Assembly: GCA_030824275.1 (NCBI GenBank)
Contig: JAVBXY010000016.1
Coordinates: 51,807-115,806, forward strand
DNA length: 64,000 nt
DNA from: Rhodocyclaceae bacterium
GTDB lineage: Bacteria > Pseudomonadota > Gammaproteobacteria > Burkholderiales > Rhodocyclaceae
Direction of reading: 5' to 3'
Of this stretch, positions 16,892 through 25,363 are shown in pieces. Each line of letters begins with the position of its first letter. Within the stretch, counting starts at the first letter, position 1. A program made the position numbers and the translations under genes. Under the pieces are notes generated by a model. That model was given only the letters and a program-made list of their open reading frames with translations. It was not told the origin of the DNA and did no database searches.

Positions 16892-17781
16892 CCATTCCAG
16901 GCAATCCGATCCCGCCAATGGGATCGCAGCAAATCAATGAATAACCGGACCCGCAAAGGCAGATGCCGACGTTGCGGCACGACCGCATAAATGCCCACGG
17001 GGGGCGCCGCGAATTCGTCCAGCACAGTCCTCAGTCGCCCCGCGGCGATGTCCTCGCCCACCTCCCACCAGGACCGCCAGGCCAGGCCACGCCCTTCCAG
17101 CGCCCAGTCGTGCAGTACGGCGCCATCATTGCATTCGAAGCGACCACTGACTTTCACCACCTTCACCTCGCCATCGACGCGCAAGGTCCAACCCCGTTGC
17201 TGGCCCAGCGACAGACAATTGTGTTCGCCCAGAAAAGTCGGCGCTGGCGGCACGCCGAATTGCTCCAGATAGGCCGGGCTCGCCACCACCACGCGGCGCA
17301 TCTCCCCCAGGCGCACGCTGACCAGACTGGAATCCGCCATCTCGCCGATGCGGATCGCGCAATCCACGTTCTCGTCCACCAGATCGACGAGACGATCCGA
17401 CAGATCGAGCCGCGCCGTCACCTCCGGGTTGTCGTCGAGGAAGCCCGTCAGCAGCGGCGCCACATGTTTGCGACCGAAGCCCGCCGGCGCAGAAATCTTC
17501 AAATGCCCGCCGGGCCGGATGCCGCCCAGGCTCACCGAGGACTCCGCGTCCTGCAATTCACGCAGGATGCGCTGGCAGTCTTCGAGAAAGGCGCTACCTT
17601 CAAAAGTAAGCGACACCCGCCGCGTCGTGCGCAGCAACAACTTGGCGCCCAGGCGCTCTTCGAGGGCATCGACACGACGACCAATGATGGCCGGCGTCAC
17701 CCCCTCGGCACGGGCCGCCGCCGAAAGGCTGCCCCGATTGGCAACATTGACGAAGGCGGAAATCTGCTTGAACTGATCCAC
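16888..17781 (-). CDS. LysR family transcriptional regulator, probable regulator of aceB
   Basis: The 297-residue protein has the N-terminal winged helix of LysR proteins (FVNVANRGSLSAAARAEGVTPAIIGRRVDALEERLG) and a two-lobed effector domain. In AceB's neighbourhood it is transcribed away from malate synthase with a 106-base gap, the usual arrangement for a LysR activator and its target. Effector unknown; a glyoxylate-shunt or acetate metabolite is a reasonable inference. The 25-bp repeat (copy 3) falls inside the gene, read as VPPAPTFL, without evident change in length compared with relatives. Confidence 0.9.
   Translation of the reverse strand: MDQFKQISAFVNVANRGSLSAAARAEGVTPAIIGRRVDALEERLGAKLLLRTTRRVSLTFEGSAFLEDCQRILRELQDAESSVSLGGIRPGGHLKISAPAGFGRKHVAPLLTGFLDDNPEVTARLDLSDRLVDLVDENVDCAIRIGEMADSSLVSVRLGEMRRVVVASPAYLEQFGVPPAPTFLGEHNCLSLGQQRGWTLRVDGEVKVVKVSGRFECNDGAVLHDWALEGRGLAWRSWWEVGEDIAAGRLRTVLDEFAAPPVGIYAVVPQRRHLPLRVRLFIDLLRSHWRDRIAWNG
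17233..17257 (+). repeat. Dispersed 25-bp repeat, copy 3
   Basis: AAAAGTCGGCGCTGGCGGC then ACGCCG, in the LysR gene (opposite strand), read as VPPAPTF. Confidence 0.85.
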
Positions 17782-17887
17782 TTGATACTTTCAGTAAAAG
17801 ATAGTTTGCCAAAATGATAGCTTCTCTTGCCGATTAAGCACGAATAAAATCCATACCGTCGCAATCCCCTTTCCCCAGGAGCAATTC
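17782..17887. promoter_or_regulatory. Divergent lysR-aceB control region
   Basis: The 106 bases between the divergent starts are AT-rich (around ATACTTTCAGTAAAAGATAG) and include T-N11-A type sequences such as those bound by LysR proteins. AGGAGCAATTC gives aceB its ribosome site. No exact operator or promoter boxes can be fixed by eye. Confidence 0.4.
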
Positions 17888-19480
17888 ATGAGCTATCCCG
17901 CCGGCGTTCAAATCACCGCCAATGTCACTGCCGACTACGCCAAAATCCTCACGCCCGAAGCGCTGAAGCTGGTCGCCAAACTTCATCGCGCCTTCGAACC
18001 GCGCCGCCAGGAACTGCTCAAGGCCCGCGTCGACCGCCAGGCCCGCATCGACGCCGGCGAGCTGCCCGACTTCCTGCCCGAGACCAAGCACATCCGCGAA
18101 GGCGACTGGAAGATCGCCCCGCTGCCGAAGGCGCTGGAAAACCGCCGCGTCGAAATCACCGGCCCGGTCGAGGCCAAGATGATCATCAACGCCTACAACT
18201 CGGGCGCCGACAGCTACATGACCGACTTCGAGGACTCCAACAGCCCGAAGTGGGACAACCAGATCCAGGGCCAGGTCAATCTCTACAAGGCCATCCGCCG
18301 CGAACTGAGCTTCAAGAACGAAGCCGGCAAGGAATACAAGCTCAACGACAAGATCGCCACTCTGCAAGTGCGTCCGCGCGGCTGGCACCTCGATGAAAAG
18401 CACGTCCTGATCGACGGCCAGCGCGTCTCCGGCGGCATTTTCGATTTCGGCCTGTTCCTGTTCCACAACGCCAAGGAGCAAATTGCTCGCGGCGCCGGTC
18501 CCTTCTTCTACCTGCCGAAGATGGAAAGCCACCTCGAAGCCCGCCTGTGGAACGATGTGTTCGTCATGGCTCAGGACCACATCGGCCTGCCGCAAGGCAC
18601 CATCAAGGCCACCGTGCTGGTCGAGACCATTCTCGCCACCTTCGAGCTCGAAGAAATCCTCTACGAACTGCGCAACCACAGCGCCGGCCTCAACGCCGGG
18701 CGCTGGGACTACATCTTCTCCTGCATCAAGAAATTCAAGAAGAACAAGGATTTCTGCCTCGCCCAGCGCGGCGCCATCACCATGGAAGTGCCCTTCATGC
18801 GCAGCTACGCCCTGGCCCTGGTGCAGGCCTGCCACAAGCGCGGCGCCCCGGCCATGGGCGGCATGAGCGCGCTGATCCCGATCAAGGGCGATCCGGTCGC
18901 CAATGAAAAGGCCCTCGCCGGCATCCGCCACGACAAGACCCGCGACGCCAACGACGGCTTCGACGGCGGCTGGGTCGCCCACCCCGGCCTCGTCTCCATC
19001 GCCGCCGAAGAGTTCCAGAAGGTGCTCGGCGACCGTCCCAACCAGTGGGAGAAACAGGTCAGCGGCAGCTTCGGTCCCAAGGACTGGCTCAACTTCCAGC
19101 CCGAGCAGCCGATCACCGAAACCGGCCTGCGCAACAACATCAACGTTGGCATCCACTACCTCGGCAGCTGGCTCGCCGGCAACGGCTGCGTGCCGATCCA
19201 CAACCTGATGGAAGACGCCGCCACGGCCGAAATCAGCCGCTCGCAGGTGTGGCAGTGGGTGGTTTCACCGAAGGGCAAGCTGGATGACGGCCGCAAGGTC
19301 ACCGAAGAAATGGTGCGCCCGATGATCGCCGAGGAACTGGCGAAGGTGAAGTCGGTTGTGACTGCTCAGGGTGAGAAGACCGAGACCTATGATCAGGCGG
19401 CGGTGATTTTCGACAAGATGTCGCTGACGCCGGACTATCCCGAGTTCCTGACGCTGCCGCTGTACGAGGCGATGGAGTAA
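17888..19480 (+). CDS. aceB: Malate synthase A
   Basis: Malate synthase condenses glyoxylate with acetyl-CoA to malate and completes the glyoxylate shunt with the upstream aceA. The 530-residue length fits isoform A, not the roughly 720-residue G form. Conserved blocks include VEITGPVEAKMIINAYNSGA, YMTDFEDSNSPKWDN, RPRGWHLDEKHV, the VLVETILATFELEEILYELR catalytic region, AGRWDYIFS, and GCVPIHNLMEDAATAEISRSQVWQW. ATG with AGGAG upstream. It is probably controlled by the divergent LysR gene. Confidence 0.97.
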   Translation: MSYPAGVQITANVTADYAKILTPEALKLVAKLHRAFEPRRQELLKARVDRQARIDAGELPDFLPETKHIREGDWKIAPLPKALENRRVEITGPVEAKMIINAYNSGADSYMTDFEDSNSPKWDNQIQGQVNLYKAIRRELSFKNEAGKEYKLNDKIATLQVRPRGWHLDEKHVLIDGQRVSGGIFDFGLFLFHNAKEQIARGAGPFFYLPKMESHLEARLWNDVFVMAQDHIGLPQGTIKATVLVETILATFELEEILYELRNHSAGLNAGRWDYIFSCIKKFKKNKDFCLAQRGAITMEVPFMRSYALALVQACHKRGAPAMGGMSALIPIKGDPVANEKALAGIRHDKTRDANDGFDGGWVAHPGLVSIAAEEFQKVLGDRPNQWEKQVSGSFGPKDWLNFQPEQPITETGLRNNINVGIHYLGSWLAGNGCVPIHNLMEDAATAEISRSQVWQWVVSPKGKLDDGRKVTEEMVRPMIAEELAKVKSVVTAQGEKTETYDQAAVIFDKMSLTPDYPEFLTLPLYEAME

Positions 19481-19488
19481 GCACAGCG

Positions 19489-19517
19489 AAAAGTCGGCGC
19501 TGGCAGGACGGCGCCGA
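19489..19517 (+). repeat. Dispersed 25-bp repeat, copy 4 (intergenic)
   Basis: AAAAGTCGGCGCTGGCAGG then ACGGCGCCGA, 8 bases after the aceB stop. Here the sequence can also fold: TCGGCGC pairs with GCGCCGA. Confidence 0.9.
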
Positions 19518-19528
19518 TGAAGGACAAA

Positions 19529-19560
19529 CGGCGCACCGGTTACCCGGTGCGCCGTTTTCT
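19529..19560. terminator. Bidirectional terminator between aceB and the autotransporter-like gene
   Basis: CGGCGCACCGG (19529-19539) pairs perfectly with CCGGTGCGCCG (19544-19554), 11 bp with a 4-base loop, followed by TTTTCTC on the plus strand and by TTTGTCC on the minus strand. It serves two convergent genes. Confidence 0.85.
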
Positions 19561-19600
19561 CGTATAGCTGCCCGATTCAGGCTGACTCTGCCCGCTCAGA

Positions 19601-20875
19601 TCAGAACTTGAAATTCAGATTCCCCATTAGGGTGGCGTTTTTTGCACTGCGACGACTGAGCTCTTCCGTGTAGCTGATGCCTCCGGTCACTTGACTGGCG
19701 ATAGACAAAAAGTTCACACCTGCCTTCAGAAGAAACGCATCCTTGTCCCAGCTATTGTCAGTCACCGCAGTTTTTATCTGAACATCCTGCGTATATGCCA
19801 AGCCAACATAAGGCATCACGCCGTTCATCCAGTAACCTGCCTCAATGCCAAGATTCAACTGCTGAATTTGGTTTTTCGCGGCAGTCCCCGCATTGACTCT
19901 GCCGAACGTCGTTGAGTCCTTATAGATTTCTTTTGCTATCAGATATCCAGCCTTGCCGGAAATCTGGATATCGCCGATCCACTGCCCATAGTTCAGGTTA
20001 GTGGCAATGAACTCGCGGTCGGATTTGGCCTCCAGGCCACCTGCCTGCCTCGCTATGCCTTGGCCCAAACCGAGAGACAGATCAAGGGCCATGTTTGAAC
20101 CAAGCTGATATCCCATATACGGAGCGATGGAATAACCCTCAGTGCCGGTTCCCGTTGCTGCGGCGCCTACGGAACCGTTGCCTCGATCAAAAGCCGCCGA
20201 AAGTCCGACAATCATCGTTGGACTCAATTGATAGTCTGCCCCAACCACCGCATTATCGATTGTTGCCGAACGCTTTTTGCCGGCGTCAGTCGGTGAGTAT
20301 TTATTTGAGTTTTCGGAAAGTGAGGCCCATGCGTTCCAACGCTTTGCCGTGTCACCCGCAGCCAAACCGGTACTGGACGATGCTTGTTTCGTAGATGGTG
20401 GTCTACCTGACAGCATTCTGGACCCTATGGACCCGGAAATCGCCGATACCTGTTGAGCAACAGTGGCTTGCACTTGCGCCTCAGCTCCCGCCGATGAACC
20501 TGCTCCAGCTACACCACCTAGCGTGACCGAGCATGAGCCTGAGAGGTTTCCAGCACTGCCCGACAAGGAGCAATTCCATGCAACCCCTTGAAAGGTGCCA
20601 GAACCGCCCCAACTGCCGCTGCCACTAGCACAGTTACCCCCGACGGTTCCTGTCAGCGAGCCGCTAAAGCCCCCACTGAATGAGACCGTAGCGCTCCCCG
20701 AACTGTCGCCGTCGCTACAAGTGACCGTACAGGAAACTGATCCGGTAACCCCACTTTCTGAAACTTGGGGGCTACCGCTACAGTTGCTAACGGATGCAGT
20801 GTAAGACGCAGCCGCAGGCCCTGACAGGAACAGCAGGGTTGCTGCCGCATATATCCACATTGGTCTAACGTTCAT
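19601..20875 (-). CDS. Autotransporter-like outer-membrane protein with short Cys/Ser/Gly-rich passenger
   Basis: A signal peptide (about 1-23, ending AAA|SY) precedes a Ser/Gly-rich segment of about 100 residues with six cysteines in repeated SC/NC contexts (CTVTCSD, GNCASGSG, GSCSVTLGG). A linker with GAEAQVQATVAQQVSAI leads to a C-terminal beta-barrel of about 240 residues that ends in Phe (GNLNFKF), as outer-membrane proteins do. The barrel resembles the autotransporter type Va domain. At 424 residues the passenger is very short. Codon use is more AT-rich than the neighbours, a hint of different origin. Function unknown; surface display is the inference. Confidence 0.7.
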   Translation of the reverse strand: MNVRPMWIYAAATLLFLSGPAAASYTASVSNCSGSPQVSESGVTGSVSCTVTCSDGDSSGSATVSFSGGFSGSLTGTVGGNCASGSGSWGGSGTFQGVAWNCSLSGSAGNLSGSCSVTLGGVAGAGSSAGAEAQVQATVAQQVSAISGSIGSRMLSGRPPSTKQASSSTGLAAGDTAKRWNAWASLSENSNKYSPTDAGKKRSATIDNAVVGADYQLSPTMIVGLSAAFDRGNGSVGAAATGTGTEGYSIAPYMGYQLGSNMALDLSLGLGQGIARQAGGLEAKSDREFIATNLNYGQWIGDIQISGKAGYLIAKEIYKDSTTFGRVNAGTAAKNQIQQLNLGIEAGYWMNGVMPYVGLAYTQDVQIKTAVTDNSWDKDAFLLKAGVNFLSIASQVTGGISYTEELSRRSAKNATLMGNLNFKF

Positions 20876-20951
20876 ATTCGTCTGCTCCCAAGCGATCTTG
20901 CCAAATCACATCTTACCCCTATGATCGAAATGGCTGGCCGTTCTGTTTTAG

Positions 20952-21212
20952 GGGATCCCCGACATCGTAGCAATGGAAGACCTTGGCGCCGAATGGCACA
21001 AGGACATTCGCGACTGCGTGCGCCACTATGGCGACCCACGCTGCCGACTGTGGTCTATCGAGGTGAAGCTCAAGTTCAACCGTTCGAACGTACGCGAGGC
21101 CTGGTTCCAGGCAGTGTGGAATTCCTCATTGTCCAACCAGGGCTATCTGGTAACGACTGAGGTGGAGGGTACCGCCGATGCGTCGGATGGCGTCGCACCC
21201 CAGGCGCCATAG
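20952..21212 (+). pseudogene. Remnant of an HrgA-like (COG2958) protein gene
   Basis: After an in-frame TAG the frame reads GIPDIVAMEDLGAEWHKDI and then LKFNRSNVREAWFQAVWNSS and QGYLVTTEVEG. The pattern WHKDI...NRSNVRE.FFQAVSNSSWAN.GYLV is characteristic, from memory, of HrgA-type proteins that occur beside restriction-modification systems and other mobile islands. Only about 70 residues of the C-terminal half remain; the N-terminus is absent and the end (TADASDGVAPQAP) no longer fits. It marks a deleted or degraded mobile locus. Confidence 0.6.
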
Positions 21213-21273
21213 AGGCCCGTGTAGGGAAAGCTGGTAGTCCTCGACGCTTCGCTGGCTTCCCGATCCAAGGTCG

Positions 21274-21301
21274 ACCATTTTGCCGGCGCCGGCAAAATGG
21301 T
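21274..21301. repeat. 28-bp perfect palindrome
   Basis: ACCATTTTGCCGGC is followed at once by its exact reverse complement, with no spacer. It is not inside a credible gene. It could form a cruciform, be a terminator stem, or be a protein or recombination site. Confidence 0.85.
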
Positions 21302-21430
21302 AGTCGGGAGGATTTCCCGATTGCTCACAAGAAGTTATCGCCCGCTCGATGGCCGGCTCAAAGCGCCGCCACTGGCTATAGCCCAACTTTATCTGCGACT
21401 CACGGAATAAGCCGCTTCTACAAGAATTTC

Positions 21431-21475
21431 TTGACCCATCGAAACTGCCCGAATAAGATAGTAATCAATTACTAT
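21431..21475 (+). promoter_or_regulatory. tetR-exporter promoter with overlapping operator
   Basis: TTGACC (21431-21436) and TAAGAT (21454-21459) are 17 bases apart. An inverted repeat ATAGTAAT-CA-ATTACTAT (21458-21475) begins inside the -10 box and covers the expected transcription start, 15 bases before the regulator's ATG. This is the layout of an autorepressed TetR operon. Confidence 0.75.
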
Positions 21476-21489
21476 TTAGCAAGTGTGCG

Positions 21490-22104
21490 ATGCATATTGA
21501 ACCGAAACCAAAGAACTTGCCCGCAGACCAGCGCCGGGCTGTCACCGTGGAGACGGTTATCGAACTGACGGCCGAGCAGAATCCGGGCGATATAACGACC
21601 GCCGCGATTGCCCAGCGAATGAATCTCACGCAGGGCGCTTTGTTTCGTCACTTTCCCAGCAAGGATGCGATCTGGCAGGCGGTCATGGAATGGGTGGCCG
21701 AGCGATTGCTACAGCGCGTGGATCGTGCCATTCAAGGCGTGGACTCACCGCTTCAGGCACTGGAAGCGGCGTTCATGACACATATCGAATTTGTTGTCGC
21801 GCATCCCGGCGTGCCGCGCCTGCTGTTCGGTGAACTGCAACGTGCCGAGGACACTCCCGCCAAACGTATGGCGCGCGCCCTGATTGGGAGTTATCGGGAA
21901 CGCCTGAGCGAGCTGATCGAAGCAGGGAAAGCCTGCGGTGAAGTGGCGCCGGAGGTCAATACCGCAGCGGCTGTGATCGCCTTCATCGGCAGCATCCAGG
22001 GGCTGGTCATGCAATCGCTGCTGAGTGGCAAGGTTGGGCAAATGCAGGCGAACGCGCCAGGTGCGTTCGCCCTTTACCGTCGTGGAATCAGGAGTGTCAC
22101 ATGA
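21490..22104 (+). CDS. TetR/AcrR family transcriptional repressor
   Basis: At 204 residues, it has the N-terminal TetR helix-turn-helix (DITTAAIAQRMNLTQGALFRHFPSKDAIWQAV) and a C-terminal ligand domain. It is the first gene of an operon with a membrane fusion protein and an ABC permease/ATPase, its stop overlapping the next start (ATGA). The palindrome over its own promoter suggests autorepression, lifted when the exported compound binds. Ligand unknown. No ribosome site better than weak AAGT precedes the ATG. Confidence 0.9.
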   Translation: MHIEPKPKNLPADQRRAVTVETVIELTAEQNPGDITTAAIAQRMNLTQGALFRHFPSKDAIWQAVMEWVAERLLQRVDRAIQGVDSPLQALEAAFMTHIEFVVAHPGVPRLLFGELQRAEDTPAKRMARALIGSYRERLSELIEAGKACGEVAPEVNTAAAVIAFIGSIQGLVMQSLLSGKVGQMQANAPGAFALYRRGIRSVT

Positions 22105-23279
22105 AGTCCGAACGCAGACTCAAATGGCTGACCATTGCCGCGGTAGTCGTTCTGGCGGCCATTCTGCTGCTGTTCGTCGCGCGCAGCGGACCGCTGGCGT
22201 CGATGCGCGTCACCGTCGCACCGGCCACACGGGTCGATCTGGCGCCGCTGCTGTTCGGCATCGGCGTGGTCGAAGCGCGGCGCAGCTATCTCGTCGGCCC
22301 CACCACTGCCGGGCGGGTGCGCCACGTCGCCGTGGATGTCGGCGACGTCGTGAAGGCCGGCCAATTGCTGGCGGAGATGGACCCGGTCGACCTCGATCAG
22401 CGCCTTGCCGCAACCAGTGCGGCCGCCAGCCGTGCGAAGAGCGCTGTCGATACGGCGGCGGCGCAACTTGCCGACAGCATCGCCCGCCGCGAGGTCGCCG
22501 CCGCCAATGCGCGCCGCTATGACGATCTGGGGCGCAAGGGTTTCGTCAGCTCCAGCATGACTGAGGGCAAGACGCAGGAGATGAATTCCGCGAAGGCCCA
22601 GTTTGCCGCTGCCGAAGCCGCGCTGGCCGGCGCGCGTCAGGACCTCGCACGCCTCGACGCCGAACGCGCTGGCGCGCAACAGCAGCGCAGCAACCTACGC
22701 CTGCTGGCGCCAGCCGATGGGGTGGTGACCGCGCGCGACGCCGAGCCGGGCTCGACCGTGATTGCTGGACAGGCCGTCGTGCGGCTGATCGCAACCGACA
22801 GCCTGTGGCTCAAGCTGCGCCTCGATCAGCATCGCTCGGCCGGCCTGCAAGTCGGGCTTCCGGCTGAAATCGTGTTGCGCTCGCGACCGGGCCAGGTGCT
22901 GTCCGGAAAAGTCGCACGCATTGAAATGATCGGCGACGCCGTGACCGAGGAGCGCATCGCCCAGGTGGCCTTCGATACGCCGCCGAAGGATGTTTCCATT
23001 GGCGAAATGAGCGAAATCACCTTGCGCCCGCCGGGCGTCAAACAGGCGTTGGCCGTGCCCGGCGCAGCATTGCGCCTGCACGGCGGCAAGAGCGGCGTCT
23101 GGCTGCTGGCTGACGGCAAACCGAGATTTGTCCCGGTCACGACAGGCACCCAAGGCGCCGATGGCCGGGTGCAGATCATCGACGGCCTCAAGGAGGGCGA
23201 TGTGGTGATCGTGCACAGCGAGAGCGAACTTGCCGCAGACCGCCGCATCAAGGTGGTTTCCACCCTCACGGGTTCGTGA
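22101..23279 (+). CDS. HlyD-family periplasmic adaptor of an ABC exporter
   Basis: The 392-residue protein has one N-terminal membrane helix (about 9-27), a lipoyl/barrel-sandwich half (VGPTTAGRVRHVAVDVGDVVKAGQLLAEMDPVD), a long Ala-rich coiled-coil hairpin (about 95-190), the second lipoyl half (LLAPADGVVTARDAEPGSTV) and a beta-barrel domain. It should link the downstream permease to an outer-membrane channel encoded elsewhere. With the MacB-type permease and separate ATPase this is a DevBCA-like or MacAB-like arrangement. Substrate not deducible. Confidence 0.88.
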   Translation: MKSERRLKWLTIAAVVVLAAILLLFVARSGPLASMRVTVAPATRVDLAPLLFGIGVVEARRSYLVGPTTAGRVRHVAVDVGDVVKAGQLLAEMDPVDLDQRLAATSAAASRAKSAVDTAAAQLADSIARREVAAANARRYDDLGRKGFVSSSMTEGKTQEMNSAKAQFAAAEAALAGARQDLARLDAERAGAQQQRSNLRLLAPADGVVTARDAEPGSTVIAGQAVVRLIATDSLWLKLRLDQHRSAGLQVGLPAEIVLRSRPGQVLSGKVARIEMIGDAVTEERIAQVAFDTPPKDVSIGEMSEITLRPPGVKQALAVPGAALRLHGGKSGVWLLADGKPRFVPVTTGTQGADGRVQIIDGLKEGDVVIVHSESELAADRRIKVVSTLTGS

Positions 23280-23297
23280 GCCGATCATGATCACATC

Positions 23298-24491
23298 ATG
23301 ATTAGTCTCGCCGGCCGCGACATCCTGCATTCCTGGGGCAAGTTCGTCCTCACCGGGGTCGGGCTGGGCCTGCTGATCGGCGCCACGCTGACCATGGCTG
23401 GCGTCTATCGCGGCATGGTCGATGACGCGAGGGTATTGCTGACCAACAGCGGGGCCGACATCTGGGTGGTGCAGAAGGATACCCAGGGACCGTATGCCGA
23501 GGCGTCCAGCATCCGCGACGATGTGTATCGCGGCCTGCTCGGCATGCCCGGCGTCGCGCAGGCCGCGAACGTCACTTACCTAACCATGCAGGTGCGCCAC
23601 GGTGACACCGATCTGCGCACCATGGTGGTCGGCTTCGAACCGGGACAACCCGGCGAGCCGGGTTATCTGGTGGCGGGACGGCGATTGCTGCGCGGTCACT
23701 TCGAGGCCATCGCCGATGTGAAGACCGGCTTCCGTCTCGGTGAACGCATCCGCATCCGCCGCCACGACTACGAAGTGGTCGGTCTGACGCGGCGCATGGT
23801 GTCCTCCGGCGGTGATCCGATGGTGTTCATTCCGCTCAAGGACGCGCAGGAAGCGCAGTTCCTCAAGGACAATGACGCGATCACCGCCGACCGCGCACGC
23901 ACGGCGGCCAACCCCGCCCTGAACCGTCCCGGCGTGCCCGGCCTGCTCGACGCGGTGACCGCGTCGCAGACCATCAATCACAGCGTCAATGCGGTGCTGG
24001 TAAAAGTCGGCGCTGGCGACACGGCGGCCAACGTGGCGCAGGAGATCCGCCGCTGGAAACACGTGCAGGCCTACACCCGCGAGCAGATGGAAGAAATCCT
24101 GATCGCCAAGCTGATCGCCACCTCGGCCAAGCAGATCGGCATGTTCCTCGTCATCCTCACCGTGGTCAGCGCGGCCATCGTCGCCTTCATCATCTATACC
24201 ATGACGCTGGGCAAGATTCGCGAAATCGCGGTGCTGAAACTGATCGGCACCCGCAACCGCACCATCGCCGGCATGATCCTGCAACAGGCGCTCGGCCTCG
24301 GCCTGATCGGTTTCATCGTCGGCAAGATTTCCGCCACGCTGTGGGCGCCGGCCTTTCCCAAGTATGTGCTGCTGGAGACGGCGGACGCCATGCGCGCGCT
24401 GGTCATCGTCATGGTGGTCTGTGCACTGGCCAGCACGCTGGCCATCCGCGCCGCGCTGAAGGTCGATCCGGCCACGGCGATCGGGGGCTGA
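23298..24491 (+). CDS. ABC transporter permease (FtsX/MacB family)
   Basis: The 397-residue protein has an N-terminal helix (FVLTGVGLGLLIGATLTMAGVYRGM), a large periplasmic MacB core domain, and three C-terminal helices with the FtsX signature (IYTMTLGKIREIAVLKLIGTRNRTI). It is the DevC-like permease partner of the ATPase that starts one base after its stop. Repeat copy 5 lies in the periplasmic domain, read as KVGAGDTAA. A family without substrate translocation through the membrane: these pumps drive periplasmic efflux or lipoprotein traffic. Confidence 0.9.
   Translation: MISLAGRDILHSWGKFVLTGVGLGLLIGATLTMAGVYRGMVDDARVLLTNSGADIWVVQKDTQGPYAEASSIRDDVYRGLLGMPGVAQAANVTYLTMQVRHGDTDLRTMVVGFEPGQPGEPGYLVAGRRLLRGHFEAIADVKTGFRLGERIRIRRHDYEVVGLTRRMVSSGGDPMVFIPLKDAQEAQFLKDNDAITADRARTAANPALNRPGVPGLLDAVTASQTINHSVNAVLVKVGAGDTAANVAQEIRRWKHVQAYTREQMEEILIAKLIATSAKQIGMFLVILTVVSAAIVAFIIYTMTLGKIREIAVLKLIGTRNRTIAGMILQQALGLGLIGFIVGKISATLWAPAFPKYVLLETADAMRALVIVMVVCALASTLAIRAALKVDPATAIGG
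24002..24026 (+). repeat. Dispersed 25-bp repeat, copy 5
   Basis: AAAAGTCGGCGCTGGCGAC then ACGGCG, inside the ABC permease gene, read as KVGAGDTA. Confidence 0.8.
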
Positions 24492-24492
24492 G

Positions 24493-25209
24493 ATGGACAA
24501 AGGAATTCATATCGAAGGCCTCAGCAAGCGCTACGGCGAGGGCGACACCGCCGTCGAAGCGCTGAAGGACGTCAACATGAGCATCGCGCCCGGCGAGGTG
24601 GTCGGTCTGGTTGGTCCCAGTGGCTCGGGCAAGACCACGCTGCTCAAATGCCTCGGCGCGGTGATCGAACCGACGCGCGGGCGCATGACGCTGGGCGGCG
24701 AGGTGATCTACGACAGCGCGCAAGGCGGCTGGAAAACACCGGACCTGCGCGCACTGCGGCGCGACCGCATCGGCTTCATCTTCCAGGCGCCCTACCTGAT
24801 TCCCTTTCTCGATGTCACCGACAACGTCGCCCTGCTGCCGATGCTGGCGGGGCGCGCCAACGCCGCCTCGCGCAGCCGTGCGCTGGAACTGCTGCAAGCG
24901 CTCGATGTCGCGCATCGCGCCAAAGCGCAGCCGAGCGAGCTTTCCGGCGGCGAACAGCAGCGCGTGTCGATCGCCCGCGCACTGGCCAACCAGCCGCCGG
25001 TGATACTCGCCGACGAACCCACCGCGCCGCTGGACAGTGCGCGGGCGCTGGCCGTGGTTCGCATCCTCAATCAGATGGCGAGCCAATATCAAACTGCGAT
25101 CATCGTCGTCACCCATGACGAAAAGATCATTCCCACCTTCAAACGGATTTATCACATTCGCGACGGCAGTACGGTGGAGGAAGCAGGGGAAGGACGCGAG
25201 ATTTCGTGA
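24493..25209 (+). CDS. ABC transporter ATP-binding protein (DevA/LolD type)
   Basis: The 238-residue ATPase has Walker A GPSGSGKTT, the Q-loop region FIFQAPYLIPFLDV, signature LSGGEQQRVSIARAL, Walker B VILADEPT followed by APLDSA, and the switch His in VVTHDEK. These are the hallmarks of the MacB/LolD/DevA branch, matching the FtsX-type permease just upstream. One-base spacing implies coupled translation. It ends the tetR operon; no terminator was found before the next gene. Confidence 0.93.
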   Translation: MDKGIHIEGLSKRYGEGDTAVEALKDVNMSIAPGEVVGLVGPSGSGKTTLLKCLGAVIEPTRGRMTLGGEVIYDSAQGGWKTPDLRALRRDRIGFIFQAPYLIPFLDVTDNVALLPMLAGRANAASRSRALELLQALDVAHRAKAQPSELSGGEQQRVSIARALANQPPVILADEPTAPLDSARALAVVRILNQMASQYQTAIIVVTHDEKIIPTFKRIYHIRDGSTVEEAGEGREIS

Positions 25210-25363
25210 AGAGGCATCGTAGAACAGGCCGTTGAGATAGCACTACGCACCAGCACGGTCGCGACACCATCCTCACTGCCCCGCTCCAATTCCGCAAGAA
25301 TCGGATTGCCATGCTGGCGCCTCCCGCGCCAAACTGCCGACTGCATTCCTGTCCATCCGCCCC

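Larger units (their letters stand above)
20876..21489. other. Gene-poor region with gene remnant and palindrome
   Basis: This 614-base stretch has no intact gene. It holds a fragment of an HrgA-like coding sequence (20952-21212), a 28-bp perfect palindrome (21274-21301) and the tetR promoter/operator near its right end. Other track ORFs here are shadows. Confidence 0.5.
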
